Both the position numbers and the translations under genes were made by a program. From Cerioporus squamosus (taxonomy: Eukaryota; Basidiomycota; Agaricomycetes; Polyporales; Polyporaceae), in contig JABYQS010000097.1 in NCBI GenBank assembly GCA_022592435.1, forward strand, positions 1 to 64,000: 64,000 bases of DNA. Direction: 5' to 3'. Positions 47,845-60,721 of the stretch are shown here, in pieces (position 1 is the stretch's first letter; each line of letters opens with the position of its first letter). The notes under the pieces are model-generated. The model saw only the letters and a list, made by a program, of their open reading frames with translations. It did not search any database and was not told where the DNA came from.

Positions 47845-50800
47845 CTACTCCTCCATCGCGTCGTCACTGTCCTCCTCTTCACTCTCGCTCTCCTCACCCT
47901 CCGCGACATCAATGGGATCCAGATCGATGTCATGATCCGCGCCCATGTATGAATCGCAGATGACGTAGAGCTTGAGAGCATGCTGGCCCTGCGGCAGCGA
48001 GAACTCCAGCCGCACCGCAAGGTTCCGGTGGACGGTGACCTTCTTGATCGCGAGCAGCTGTCGCGTTTTGGGTTCGCCAATGACGACCCACCAATTGGCG
48101 AGCTTCTTCTTGGGGTAGAAGGGCGCAATGACGGTCTCATCGTCCTCGCTCGTGTCCATATCCTCGTCCGCGTCTTTCGAGAGCGCGACCTGGATCTGAA
48201 TGGGTGCTCCCGCCGTGTAGTCGCCCTTCGCAAGCTCGAAGTTGACATCGAGTGTGGGATACGAGTTGACGAACGTCGCCACATCGCGCATCTGTCGTGC
48301 ATCCATCTGGAGCAGCTCGTTACGCTTGTCGTCCTCCAACTCCATGATGTCGTAGACGGTTTCGACACCGGCGTCCTTGCACCGCTTGATAACGTCGGGC
48401 TCGAAGTGAGGGATCTGCTTGAGAGGCGAGTCGGTCTCCCAGCATGCCTGCACGCACATCTGCGACAGGTCCATCGCCCCAAGAGCGTTCAACCATGCGT
48501 TCGATGACAGCACGTCGACACACGCAGACAAGAGGTTCAGGACCTTCTCAAGCACGAGGACCTGGTCCGCGGCAAGATCGGGAGGTAGGGAGAGGCGAGA
48601 GAAATGTGCTTGGAGCAGAAGGAATGTCTTAAAGTGCGGCGCCTCGAAGTCGACCTTGTCGAGCTTGACTGGTACACGGTCGTAGATGCGTCGCAAGAGA
48701 ACATCCTCGTGCCGGCGAATCGGGATCGACTCAAACTCGGCTGATGATGATACGACCTCGAGAAGGCCCTTGAGCTTTGTGCGCTCCTTCAACGACAGCG
48801 TGTACACCTCGACAGTGACGTCTGCAGAAAATGTCAGCATCTGCAGCACGTGTCAACACGATCGCTATGAACTCACATGAGATGTTGTAGTAGGCAGCTA
48901 TCATGCCCAGGTTGAGTGGCGTAACATCCTGCTCGTCCTCTGTAGAGAAACATCAGTATGGAAATATAAATAGCGTTATATGATAGGAATACTGACCAAC
49001 AGCGATGCACTTCGAGTTTGCGAGGTCGTTGATTGTGGTCTCCACCAATTCCGACAGATGTTCCGACAGGTGTTGGTGAGTGACGCTGTTCAAACCGTAG
49101 TAGTTCGGATTTTGCGTCATCCTCCGGTAGAAGTACGACCACGTCAAGATGTCCTGCGAAGTTGTATTAGTATAACTCTCAGCGCATATCGCCGATATGA
49201 ACATACCAAAGCGTCCTGCTTGTTCTCAATAGTCTTCACGGCGATCTCAGCGAGGAAGTAGTCGTGCAGCATGTGCGTCGGCAGATGGGACTCAATCGGA
49301 AGACCCTCGGCGAGGAACTTCTTGTAGAAGTCCTTGCGTGTCTGCTGACACATTAGCACCGCCCGACTCTTGTCGTCCTCCAGTGGTCGACATGCACGGC
49401 CCATCATCTGAAGGACATCCATGACGGGATAGTCAACGTAGCGGTGCTCTTTCCCCTCGTACGACTGGACGCCCATTATGATGACCATGTAGCTTGAGAC
49501 CGGGAGACTCCATGCGGTATCCTTAGAGGCGATGAGAACTTGAATAGCACCGTGCTGGAAGAGACGCTCCACGATGCGCTTGTCCTGCTTATTGAGGGCC
49601 TCGTGGTAGTAGCCGATACCGTGCTTGAGCGTCTCCTTCAGTCCAGCGTCTGTGACATGCTCCAGATGGGGCGCCAAGTCCGCCTCCTCTACATGCAGGA
49701 ACCGAGATTCGTCATCGTCGGCACCACAGTGAGTGATAATGTCATCGGCAGTCAAACGACACTGCCGCCGCGATGGAACGAAGATGATGACGGGTTTGTT
49801 GGGGGAGTACTCAAGGATGGCGAGGTAGGCGGGTTTCGACATAGCGATCATGAGGGAGGGGAAATGGGGGATCGAGAAACTCTGGATATGGATATCCATG
49901 TCGAGCGGACGAGCACTGTACGAGAACGTAAGCATCGCGTTCATGGAGCGACGAACTTCAAGACGACTTACCTAGGAGGGAAGTTGAAGATCGCATGTGA
50001 AGGGGCGCCCATCCATTCACCGAAGTCCCGAGCGTTCGCGAGAGAAACGCTGCACGCCACTATACGAGTTTTGATCTCGGTCTGCGCCGACACGTACCGG
50101 GTTCGAGAGATGACTACTTCGTAGGTGGGGCCAACCTCGCCGCCGACGAGCTGCGCCTCATCGGCGATCAGGAGGCCAATGGTCTGAACGTTCTTACGTT
50201 GACGCCATCTCCGCGAGAGTACATCCCACTACAGAAGGGCACAGTCAATAAGTCGCTCGTACTTTTTAGAGAGAGGAAGGACGAACCTGAGTCGGTGTGC
50301 AGACGATGAGGTCGCCCTTCTCCAGTAGACGGAGGTCAGCGCTCGTCTCGCCCGTCAAGCTGACGATCTCCTTCCCACCCTGCAAATCGCCAAACTTCTT
50401 GCGCCACTCCTCAACTCGTTGGTCAACCATCTCCTGATATGGCTCGATGCAGACGGCACGTTTCTGCTCACGCTTACTCCACAGTCGAAGGAGAGCAAAC
50501 TCAGCACATATCGTCTTGCCGCTACCGGTGGGGGCACCGATGAAGACGTTGTCGTCGGTAGTGTATAGCGCCTGGAAGACCTGTGTCTGGATCTTGTTGA
50601 ACGTCTGCAGAGTGGAGGAGTAGATGTTCTCAAACTCCTTGTTGTGCAGCGCGGATAGGGGGAGAGGCTGGAGATCGAGGAGAGGAGTCGGTGGCGGGAA
50701 CTTCTCGGGAAGGATGAGGAGCTTGAACGAGACCGGGAGACGAGTCTCGGCTTGCAACCAACGATCCGAGACGATGGTGATGTAATAGTTCGGAGGGACG

Positions 50801-53800
50801 GGCTCGAACATCGGCACAGTCAGGGTTACGTAGTGCTCGTCCTCGGCGTATCGCTGCCGGAGCACAAATGTGTCGTGGAAGAGGATGATCTCGCCGTCAA
50901 CGTCTTCAACAAGAATCCAGAACGACTCGGAGGTCCCATGGATCTTCTCATCCCATCGGAAGTCGGGCGTGATGGTCAGGTCTATCCGTAAAAGAGTGCG
51001 TGTAATCGGCTGGACCTGCGCTTGCACGCTGCAATATGATCAGAAGCCGCGCGCAGGAGTGGCAACAGAGTCACTTACGCGAGTTTGGGGAAGCTGTGCA
51101 CGAGTCGGTGCACCAACCGGCCAGCGTTCTGGATGCCGATAAGCTCGCCGATCTCCGGAGGGTTCAGGTCGAAGTAACGGTACCACGGCTGCGAGGCAGC
51201 AGTCAACACCTTATCCGTTCATAAAGAGGACAGCATTACTTACGAACTGCTTGCCTTCCGCCTTTCGGATGATCTCTGCTGGCACACCCTTGAACTGGCG
51301 CAGGGGCGTCATGGAGCTCCACCTGTTTTGCGAAGTCAGCATACTAATCATGTGAAGCGACAGCTGACAATATTACATGCGACGTTCAACCATCTTGCAC
51401 ATGTCCAACGCTGCCTTCGCCGGGACTGCCCAACCACGCTTCAAGCATATCTCGAAGATGGCGCGCATGATACTGTACCACAGCTGTCAGTTCACCCGAA
51501 CACCGTGGGTAATCGGGTCTACTCACCGGCCTGCGGACTGCTGGACGTACACCATGTCCGCTACGAGAGCGAAGCCCTCGAGCTTCAGCTGTGAAATATA
51601 CGCTTGCAAGAGGACATTGATCTTCGCCGCGGGTTCCTCGACGGACTCCTTGACGGGAATCGGCACTCGCTCAAGAAGCTTGCCAAGCTCAAGTTTCTCC
51701 TGCACAAGAGGTCAGAATAGATGAACGGGGATATCCAAAGAATTGAGCACATACGTCTTGACGAACGGGGATTAGCTTGAACTCGTTTGAGAGTGCGAAG
51801 ACACGGAAGAGCTCGAGGTGAGACATAGTCGGGCGGAGGTGTTGATTGTAAGTGGCCATGGAGCTGTACGTCACGTAGTAGTGGGACGCAATACGACCCA
51901 GTTCCGTGCTCTGGAAGCGACCACTCGAACGCTCATACTTGATGAGGTGGCACTTCTCGAGGAGAGCGGCGGCAGTGTGAACGATGTCGGCACGCTTCTG
52001 GACAAGTGTCGGGTCGCCTTCCAAGTAGTCCACGCCCACGCTGTAAAGCACCGGGTCCTTGAGCATACGGACATACCTGTCGAAGGAAGCTATGTTAGTA
52101 GACATCACATGGGAAGTCATGATACGAAGACTTACAAGTAAGTGTAACCAAGCCACTGGACGGCCTCGTCGCGGTTCCGGATCGTCCCAAGTACGATCTC
52201 AGCGTTGAGGTTATCAGTGAGCTTCGCGACAAACTGCGACTCGATCGGAAGCTGCTGGTTCATCAAGCTGAGGTAGTACTGAAGCTCGGAGTGGTTCGTG
52301 ATGATGATACCCTCGCCGTACGTGTCGTACTGCGGACGACCGGCACGACCGAGCATCTGGAGCACATCTTGGGAGGAGAGCTCGACCCAACGACCCTTCT
52401 CAGGGTTGTAGATCTGCGTGCCCTTGATGATCACGGTGTGCGCGGGCAGGTTAACACCCCAAGCGAGCGTCGCGGTACAGACGAGGACTTGAAGGTGACC
52501 ATCCGCGAACAGCTCCTCGACGAGACCACGGTCCTCCCTGGACATACCGGCGTGGTGTATACCGAAGCCGAACTGCAGGAGGTCCTTGAGGTTGGGATCC
52601 TTCACGTTGTTCGCCTCTTCCAGCAAAATCTCGCGGGTCGCGCCCTCGGGCTTGACAAATTGCGTGATGGTCTCCTTCTCGATCGCCATGTCGCGAATGA
52701 ACTTCGCCGTCTTCGCCGTCTCCTTGCGAGAGTGAACGAAGACGAGCGTCTGGTTCTTGCCTGCCTGGTCGAGGACCTTCTCATAGCATACCTCGTTCAT
52801 GACCTGGTACCGCTTGATCGCCTTCTTCTCCGTGACACCGATGAACTGTTGCTGTAGGGCGCAAGGACGATACGATGCATCGAAGTAGAACAGTCCCTTC
52901 GACTGATCAACCCGGAGGAACGTCGCAACGTCCTGGTAGTTGGGCAGCGTGGCGGACAGACCAACAAGACGCACGTACTCGTTCGTCTGCTCCATGCGCC
53001 GAATCGTGCGCGCGATGACCGACTCGAGCACTGGACCGCGTTCATCATGCAACAAGTGAATCTCGTCGATGATGATGAGACGTACGAGGTTCGTGTAGCT
53101 CGTGTCCGTGCTCTTCCGCGTGATCACGTCCCACTTCTCCGGCGTCGTGACGATGATCTGCGTCTCCGAGATCTGCTGCTTCGTCATTTGCGCGTCGCCC
53201 GTCAGTTCCCCAACCTTGACACCGTACACGGCGAGACGGGAGCTGAAGTTGCCGACCATCTCCTGAACGAGGGCCTTCATGGGTGCGATGTAGACAATCT
53301 TGAACGCGTCGAGATCGAATGTGCCGGTCTGTTCGTCGCGGTACTTGCCCAGCTCGTTAAGGATCGTCAGCATGGCGACGTTCGTCTGTGCGGAGGCGCT
53401 CCTCAGCATGATATCAATATACGGTGACAAACAAAAGTCCTTACCTTACCAGCACCGGTCGGCGCGCAGAGCAAGAGAGGCTCATCGGTACCAAAGGCAA
53501 TAGGGTAGAGTTTGCTCTGGATGCGGTTCAGATTCCTGTATCCCTTGAAGCCTTCCCGAGCCCACTCCGGCAGCGCGTCGATCATGACGAGCTCGGAGTC
53601 ATGGGTAGGCTTTGACTTCGGCGCAGGAACGTGAATCTCCTCGTAGCCCTTCTTAGCGCGCTTGAACGAGCCCTCGGGGAGCTTGCACTTCTTGTTCGAC
53701 ATGAGGTGTCCGCCCTGACTGAATGCCATGCCCTCGAGGTCGACAGTGGCCTTCGGCTGAACAGTCGAACCGGGCGCGAGCGTCGCCGTCTTGGGAACAA

Positions 53801-55015
53801 CGTCGACCTTGGGCTTGTCATCGACGTCCATAGCATCCGAACGCGCCTTCGCCTTGCGGTCGCCTGCGAGCTCGCGCAGGATCCAGCCGACACCCTTCTC
53901 CCGCATTGCAACCTCCACATTGACGCGTTCGTCAGCATCGCTGCGCATGAGCTTCGTGCACCAGACAATGACATCGCGGTTCTTGACGAACTTGCGGATG
54001 AGGGGGAAATGCTGGTACTCGAAGAGGTCCATGAGCTGGTTTTCGCAGTCGCGAACGCTCGACTCCGAACCGAGGATGGAGAGTACGGATGCGGCCTTGT
54101 CGGCGGCAGTAACGGGGTCCGGGTACACCTCAGAAATTTGTCGTTGTACCCAGAAACCGTCGATGGAATGGGGGGATACGATGTCCTTGTCCACCTGTGT
54201 CTTGCCCTGCTGCGCTGATGACGACGCACCAATGACGAGCTCGTCGTCTCCCTCCAACGACTCAGGTGGTGGCTCCGCGCCTTCTGGTGCCTCCTCTGCC
54301 TCGTCATCCGACTCCTCCCCTATCTCAAAGCCCTCCTCGTCCTCTTCCTCTTCCTCCTCCTCGTCGAAGACCACGGCGACACCCATCTCATCATCAATCT
54401 CCGCGTCCTTCCGCTCCTGGTCAGGGTCCGCGACCTGCTCGTCCTCGACGCCATAATCAGTGATCTTCTTCGACAGGTTGACAAGCTGCGAGAACGACTC
54501 GCTCGAGATGGGACCCAGTATTTCCTCGACCTCCTTCTTCTTGTCGAAGTCCTTCAAGTTCTCGTTCTTGAGCGTCTCGAGCACCGTGTCCGCCGCGCTG
54601 CGCACGACGTCGTTCGCCTGGTCCCCTAGAGCCTGGTGGACGCTGGACAGGATGAGCTCGTACACCTCGCGGGTCTCTGCCGTCCTTGGGCGGTACGTGA
54701 GCCCTCGACATCCTCCGTCGCCTCGATGATGTCCGTGTACCCGAAGCCTGTCACGTCCGCTGCCCTCCTCTTCGCTGGCCTCTCCACCGCGTCCTGCTTG
54801 TCGGCGGCCTTTTTCTTCTTCTTCTCGAGATCCTTAGGCACTTCGCGCTGGACGCGCGAGCCCATCTCCCTGGGGTCGATGCGACCAACGAGCGAGGTCG
54901 GGGCGCCATCCGGCTCCTTGTCTCGACGGGGCAGCGCAGAGCGGTCAGCGGTCAAGACAAGCGAAGAAATGGCGGCATAATTGTAGCCGGACAGATCCCG
55001 TTTTGAGCCCGACAT
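47845..55015 (-). CDS. BRR2: Pre-mRNA splicing helicase Brr2 (U5 snRNP 200 kDa)
   Basis: Ski2-like RNA helicase that unwinds U4/U6 to activate the spliceosome. Thirteen exons: 55015-53445, 53385-52136, 52076-51755, 51699-51527, 51472-51377, 51322-51244, 51188-51079, 51028-50287, 50228-49972, 49915-49207, 49154-48997, 48939-48877 and 48821-47845, about 2190 residues. Cassette 1 has APTGAGK|T (split by intron 1), [18 protein letters not shown] and [15 protein letters not shown]. Cassette 2 has [13 protein letters not shown] in place of DEIH and QMMGRACRP, the usual degenerate pattern. Each is followed by a Sec63-like unit, with [14 protein letters not shown] and [16 protein letters not shown] near the end. 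The tail is acidic. A frame break near 54702 (EDVEG to [15 protein letters not shown]) is fixed by one added base in a GGG run. The essential role argues that this is a sequencing error. Confidence 0.96.
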
Positions 55016-55394
55016 GGTGAAACAGAGTAGAAGTCGTCAAAGCCGTCCTCGACGTCGTCGGAAACGTTGAGGAGGTGGGAGTTGGAAAAGGAGAAGCTGA
55101 GCGGTTTCGCGCCGCGCGGGGACTTGCTGACTGTCAATGTAACAGAGAATTAAATCTCCGAAATGAGGCGCCTCTTTTTCACATAACAAACTGTTGTCGG
55201 CTCCAGTAGTCATCAATACTGGATAACAAGCACGGATAAGTACAGTACATACAGTAAGTAGGTGCAAGACAGCGAGGACGAGGATGAGTATAGTACAGTA
55301 TGTCGAAGCAAGACATCGAGGATACGACAAGACACGACAGACACAAGATGGATGCAAGAAAGTTACGTTCAGAACGGCCAACAGGCCCACGCAC

Positions 55395-56903
55395 TCAAGA
55401 CATGACACTGGGAATCACAACCATAGCAGACGTATCCAGGCTACCGTTCTTCAGCTCGTCCAAGCGTTGTTTCAAGCGGGTAAACTGCTTGATCTTCTCG
55501 GGGAGCTAAACAAGGGAGCGTCGAAGCTGAGCACTGTTCGCTGTTCACCCGTGCCCGGACGTACCTGGTAGCCAGCGACAAGTCCTGAAGTGCTGACGAC
55601 GACGAAGAATAGTGTCTCGCGCACAACGGCATCGGCTAGAGGAGGAGTTATATGTCAGACACATGGACAGTACGCAGCTGTAGTTGATGTACGTACGAGT
55701 GTCATGAACGACCTTGTATGGTTGCAAGTCGTACACAACGGGCAAAGCACCTGACTTGGCCTTCTTCGCGGATGGACGTTGCTTTGTTGGTGATTGCAAT
55801 TGGTCAGAACTTTGGGCAAGAATACCGTCCGGAGACACTTGTGATGTCCTTCCTGACGGTGATCCAGGCGCTTCGGACAGTGTCCGGGGCGACTGTGAGG
55901 GAGGTGCGACAGCGCGGACAAAGAGCTCCCAGATGGCTTTGCCCACAAAACAGACAATCCTCGGACGTTTCTCGAGAATCTTCCGCATGAGAGCAGGTGC
56001 CCCGGCGGTGAACTCCGAGTTCGCGAGTTCAGCAGCCTGACAGGCGCGAGGTTAGCACAGAATTGGCGCCATAGGCATTTTTGCTCACGTACCTGTGCAC
56101 TCGGACGTTCCGCAAGGTTTGTCTGAGGGACAATCAGAGTAAGAACTCGATCCCAGCGGGACAGATAGACATACCATCCCCAGATTGAAGTGTTCCGGTA
56201 GTGTGCCGTCTTCGCTGGCACTCAGCAGACGATCAGTGAGGCCTTCGGGGGGATTCAGCCTGTACTCAACTAGTGTAGATAGAGTACATACCAGCGCCGT
56301 GAAGGCAACGCCAGAAGTGGTTGGTGGGGTGAGCGAAATGGTGTCCGACAGTAGCAGACATCTGACCAGGGCTAGCACAGCGTGAGTAACCTTGACGTGT
56401 CAGTCTGGCGAGTTGAACTTACTTGATTCCACAAAACAACACTACGAAAGAGGCGACATCAACAGTGTCCGTTCTTGCCCGTGAAACCTACACCCACCGT
56501 CTAACATGTCTGACCCTTCACCGAGATGGTCAGAAAGGGAGTCCAGATGCGCATACTTCTCCGGCGGTGCTACCTGTCTCTTCTTCGGACTGGACGACCT
56601 AGATACTCGAGCCTTTTTTGGGGCCGCTCCAGAGTCCTCCGACTTCACATGTCTGTCCACTATGCGCGAGCGCGACCGCTTCTTGGGTGACGGTCCTACG
56701 GGAGGTAGTGTGGGAAGTTCAGTGTCGACTTCCTCGAATTTGGCATAGCGGCCCGCGCAAGCTTGTCCTCTCCGAGAGCGACGCAACGAAGGAACACTTT
56801 CGTCGTTGAAGCGAAATGCAGATAGCTTTTCTCGGAGTTTCTGGGTGGGCGTAATTGTACCGTTGGTACCAACGGGCTCGTCCTTGACCACTGGGTCGCT
56901 CAT
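55395..56903 (-). CDS. TDG/MUG-family mismatch-specific DNA glycosylase
   Basis: Removes uracil or thymine from G:U and G:T mispairs to start base excision repair. Eight exons: 56903-56498, 56441-56423 (19 nt), 56371-56292, 56242-56175, 56122-56093, 56036-55697, 55635-55565 and 55505-55395. The N-terminus is charged and disordered, with KKRSRSR-type basic patches. The catalytic motif GINPG is assembled across an intron (ATC AA|C CCT): the 19-nt exon encodes VLFCGI, and the key Asn codon is completed by the next exon. Then come MSATVGHHFAHPTNHFWRCL, PEHFNLGMTNLAERPSAQ, and RPRIVCFVGKAIWELFVR. The C-terminus has TLFFVVVSTSGLVAGYQ and a Lys-rich helix. All exons join in phase. It lies 379 bp upstream of BRR2 on the same strand. 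Confidence 0.9.
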
Positions 56904-57295
56904 TGGATAGAAGTAGAGAGAATCAGAACAAAGCAAGAGCTGGATCGATCGATGGTACACAGCAAAAGATCGCGTATGAAAGAGGGAAAGCGAGTTGGAA
57001 GCGAAACTCGAGTGGGAGGAGGAGGAGGAAGGGAAGTGGGAAGAGTAAGTAAAAGATAACTAAAGTTCAAGTGGAAGTACTTAGTGCGGGGTAGGATCTC
57101 GATCTTGTGGCCAACCTGTGGCTGAAGATTTGCAGGCCCGATCCATGTACAGAGTGCCAACTTCAAGTTGTTTCATCGGTGGTAGATAACATCTTCAACT
57201 TGAAGTTCTACGTAGCACGCCCTCGATGCTGAGACATAGTGAATTTCTCCCTGAGCTTGTGAGTGGTGGCAACCACGCCAGCGGTTCGGTAACAC

Positions 57296-58260
57296 TCAGG
57301 GCTGTACAGGAATGGGGATGGTGATATCGCTGTTCACCTTGCCCGTCTTCATCAGCCTCTCAATCCGACTCTTGAACTCTGCATCAATAGCAGCCTGAAC
57401 CGTTGTGGAACGTCGGTAAGTGTCACGCAGCTTCTAGGAGGAACTTCATAGACGAGACTTGCCTGGTCCCACGTCCGCGCCATGCTCGGGCGCGCGGTAT
57501 TGTCCGCGACGTACTTCTGAATCCGTGCAAACCTCGGTGAAGAAAGGGCCTGGATAACCTGCGCCGCAGCGCCCTCCTTAATCGTCGGGGATCCGAGCTC
57601 CAAGATCCGATTGAGCCGCATGAGGAGCGGCATCGCTGCCGCGTCCGCAATCGACCACTCTCCCACCGCGAAGCCCTCAGCAGGGAGCATACGCTGGAGG
57701 CCCTCCATTACAGCCAGGAGACCTTCTACGGGAGTGCCCAGACCGAATAAGAAGCCGGCAAATGCTGGAAGAAACTTTGTGTCGATGTATTGCGCGAAGA
57801 GACGGGCCTTGGCGCGAAGGCCGGGGTCGGCGGGGAGGAGGTGCGCATCGGGGAAGATGTCCGCGAGGAACTCGTTGATGACGAGCGACTCGGGAATCTG
57901 GACAGTGTCCGGGGATGGAGCGTCGCCGGGATTCAGCTTGGGGCCGCCGTAGACAAGGTAGGGGACCTAGAAGCCGCAGGTCATCAGTGCGCCGTCGGAG
58001 AAGCATGCCAAACAGGGGCCGGACAGACCTTGCCGACGCCGACGTTGACCTTCTGCTCATACCACTCTGGCTTGTCGTAGATGAGATTGATCCAGATGAT
58101 GTCGTAGGCCGCACCTGCTTCCTCGAGAGCGAGGCGCACTCTGTGCGGAAACGGTGAGTCCTACACAGACTCTAGGATGTCAGCTCTGTTCGAGAGAATA
58201 AGTAGAGCGTTGCAGACATACAATCGCCGCGTAGAGGGTGATGCGTTTGGTCTCAGACAT
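57296..58260 (-). CDS. Glutathione S-transferase, cluster member 5
   Basis: Intact, with exons 58260-58222, 58160-58029, 57966-57463 and 57394-57296, giving 257 residues. Exon 1 encodes [13 protein letters not shown]. Exon 2 has [20 protein letters not shown] and [15 protein letters not shown]. Exon 3 has [63 protein letters not shown] and [10 protein letters not shown]. Exon 4 ends [11 protein letters not shown]. The last intron has a GC donor (GCAAGT) with a normal CAG acceptor. TATAAAA (58332-58326) lies 66 bp upstream. The two GST pseudogenes are closest to this gene, which may represent their parent lineage. Confidence 0.92.
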
Positions 58261-59143
58261 CTCGATTTTCAACGGGAGTCGAAGTGTGCTGCTGACTCAC
58301 TGAACTGTCTGAAACATCCAAGAGCTTTTATACGGCTGCAGCTCCCATCTGGCGCAGCAGACATCCGGAAGCTAAAGGTTGTGGCTGGCGTATGTCCTCC
58401 GGCAGGAGGCCTTGTCTCTGTGACATCCGAATGGACGCGTCCTCTGGCCGAGAAGCGTAGGTGCGCCGGCAAGCTTGCCTATGTGTCCGCAGTGTGGCCC
58501 TGTTGTTGCTACTGTGCTGCGATCAGTGCGTGTGGCCAAGGCATTACGACTGTCCGCAATTCAGCTTGACATCTGCGCAGCCAGATGGGTGGGAAGGCCG
58601 GTCAAGGGCGGACACTTATTGTTCTTCGCCAAGGAACCTCTTGCGTGAACATGGCCCGGGGTATAAGTCGGGGACTCGGATCTCAAGGCCATAGGGTCTG
58701 CCACTAGCCTTTCTGACAGTACCAAATTGTCAGTATCCGCTGTGAGGATTGAAGTCCAGATGTGACTGCAATCCCACCTTCGACATGGAGTCTATAGGGA
58801 TACCAGTCATAAACTCAGAGGTAGAGTCCGAGGCGAAGGCGATCGCGTAAGGTAGACTCGGTCGTCGAACTTTCAGGAAGTAACAAGAGTGAGGGTTGTC
58901 TCCCCTAGGCAGACGATTGACGGGTCGGCGGCCGCGTTAACTCCAGCCGCGCTGCGTACGGGCGCTCCGACAAGCCCGAGCCTCTCGGCTACAAATACGT
59001 CGAAGTACTACTTAGTAGAGTACATGCATTGGTGTGCCAAGTTCCAGTAGTAATTGGCATCCTGAACTTCAAGAAGCTCTAGCACCTCCTCGAGGAACTC
59101 TTCGTGTGGCGGTCTTAGATATATAAGTACATCGAAACGTAGT
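58261..59143. promoter_or_regulatory. Intergenic region with TATA box for GST member 5
   Basis: TATAAAA on the minus strand at 58332-58326, 66 bp before the ATG at 58260. The rest contains no recognisable gene or GST fragment. Confidence 0.45.
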
Positions 59144-60111
59144 CTATCCCACCCGCACTTTCACCGTTTTCGGAGCCTGATGAACTGAGATAGAAATATC
59201 ACTGTTGACTCGCCCCGTCTTGTACATATTCTCAACCCGCGCTTTGAAGTTCTCCAGGAGAGCAGCCTGGTTCGGAAGAGTCTTGTCAGCGTGGCCGCGT
59301 CATCCGATTTAGAACAGGTGCACTCACCTCGTCCCATGTTTTCGCCATGCTTGGGCGTGCGACGTTGTCAGACCAGTACTTGTACAACCTTGCGAATCTG
59401 GACGAGCGTAGAGCCTCGAGGACCTCCTTTGCCACGCCCTCTTGCATCAACGGCGGATGACGGTCCAGCTTCAGGATCGCGTGGATCCGCATGAGGAACG
59501 GGACGAACGCCGCATCCGCGATCGACCAGTCGCCGACTGCGTACCCTTCGGCAGGGAGCTTGCGCTGCATGTCTTCGAGTGCATCGAGGAGCGTCTCCTT
59601 CGGCGCGCCCTTGAAGAAGAAGTCTACAAACGCAGGGCGGACCTTCATCTCGGCAGCATAAGTGAAGAGACGGGCTTTGGCACGGAGAGCGGGGTCGGCT
59701 GGAAGGAGTTTCGCGGACGGGAGGATGTCCGCGAGGAACTCGTTGATGACAAGCGACTCGGGCAGCTGGACTGTGTCCGGAGAGGGAGTGTCGCCAGGAT
59801 TCAGCTTGGGCCCGCCGTAGACGAGGTAGGGAACCTGGGAGATAGAACGTCAGTACTTGTGCGCGCAGGGGTCGATTGAACAACCTTTGCCTCCGAGTAG
59901 ACGTTCTTCCCGTACCACTCGGGCTTGTTGTAGAGCAAATCGATCCAGATGATATCGTAGGCAGCCTGAGCTTCTTCGAGCGCGAGTCGCACCCTTTGCG
60001 GGAACGGTGACTCCTGTGGAGGACATATCAGGTACGACGTTCCAAGCTCTGTTAGTACTGCGAAGGGCGTACCACAGAATTATACAATGTGATCCGTTCA
60101 ACGGGAGACAT
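59144..60111 (-). CDS. Glutathione S-transferase, cluster member 6
   Basis: Intact, with exons 60111-60073, 60013-59885, 59834-59328 and 59266-59144, giving 265 residues. Exon 1 encodes [13 protein letters not shown]. Exon 2 has [20 protein letters not shown] and [14 protein letters not shown]. Exon 3 has [46 protein letters not shown] and [10 protein letters not shown]. Exon 4 is longer than in member 4 and ends [10 protein letters not shown]. Its promoter has TATATAATCGGG, as in member 4. Differences from member 4 cluster in the [11 protein letters not shown] segment, a likely substrate-pocket wall. Confidence 0.92.
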
Positions 60112-60168
60112 GGTGTAACTTAAAAAGGATTTGTGGGTGCGAACGAACGTTCCGCAACCTGCTCCCGA

Positions 60169-60175
60169 TTATATA
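60169..60175 (-). promoter_or_regulatory. TATA box of GST member 6
   Basis: TATATAA followed by TCGGG, 57 bp upstream of the ATG. The same TATATAATCGGG, then a GAACGTTCGTTC-like stretch, occurs before member 4 (46329 onward). Confidence 0.6.
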
Positions 60176-60721
60176 CTCCTATAGCCGCCATGGATAGAAC
60201 ATCGACGACGGCTGCCCAAGCAACAAGTGAGGACGCGGTCTGTCCGTGTTCGTAATTCTAAGACCGCGTATTACAGTCGTGAGAAATGCGCAGCTCTCAC
60301 CGTCAGCATTATGTATTATACATTCCCTCCGAACATCTAGATGCCACGGTGCGATGGTTTTGCGGTGGAGGACTCACCGAGTCTTCGTCCGTGCACAGAG
60401 GTGTGGCGAAGTTGCTTGGCCGAGATCGGAGTCTTCGAGCCTGGATTGCCGGGATCGGAGTCAATGTGGGAGATTCCAAGGTGTAACAGGCCGTCGTACG
60501 ACCAAAAAGATTTACGGAGACGGTATGTGTCTACGGCAACAAGCTCCTATGGACGGCGATAGCAGATTTGTGGCATCCCCATCGCAGCATGGTGGCGTCG
60601 AGGCAGCCCTGGCCCATGAAGCCTGGGACACCACAGTTGCATCAGCAGCGGCCTGGGTTAGCGTGGAACGTCTTCGTGAGCGTCATGCAGCTCTTCACTG
60701 GCACGGCAACACAGACTTACA

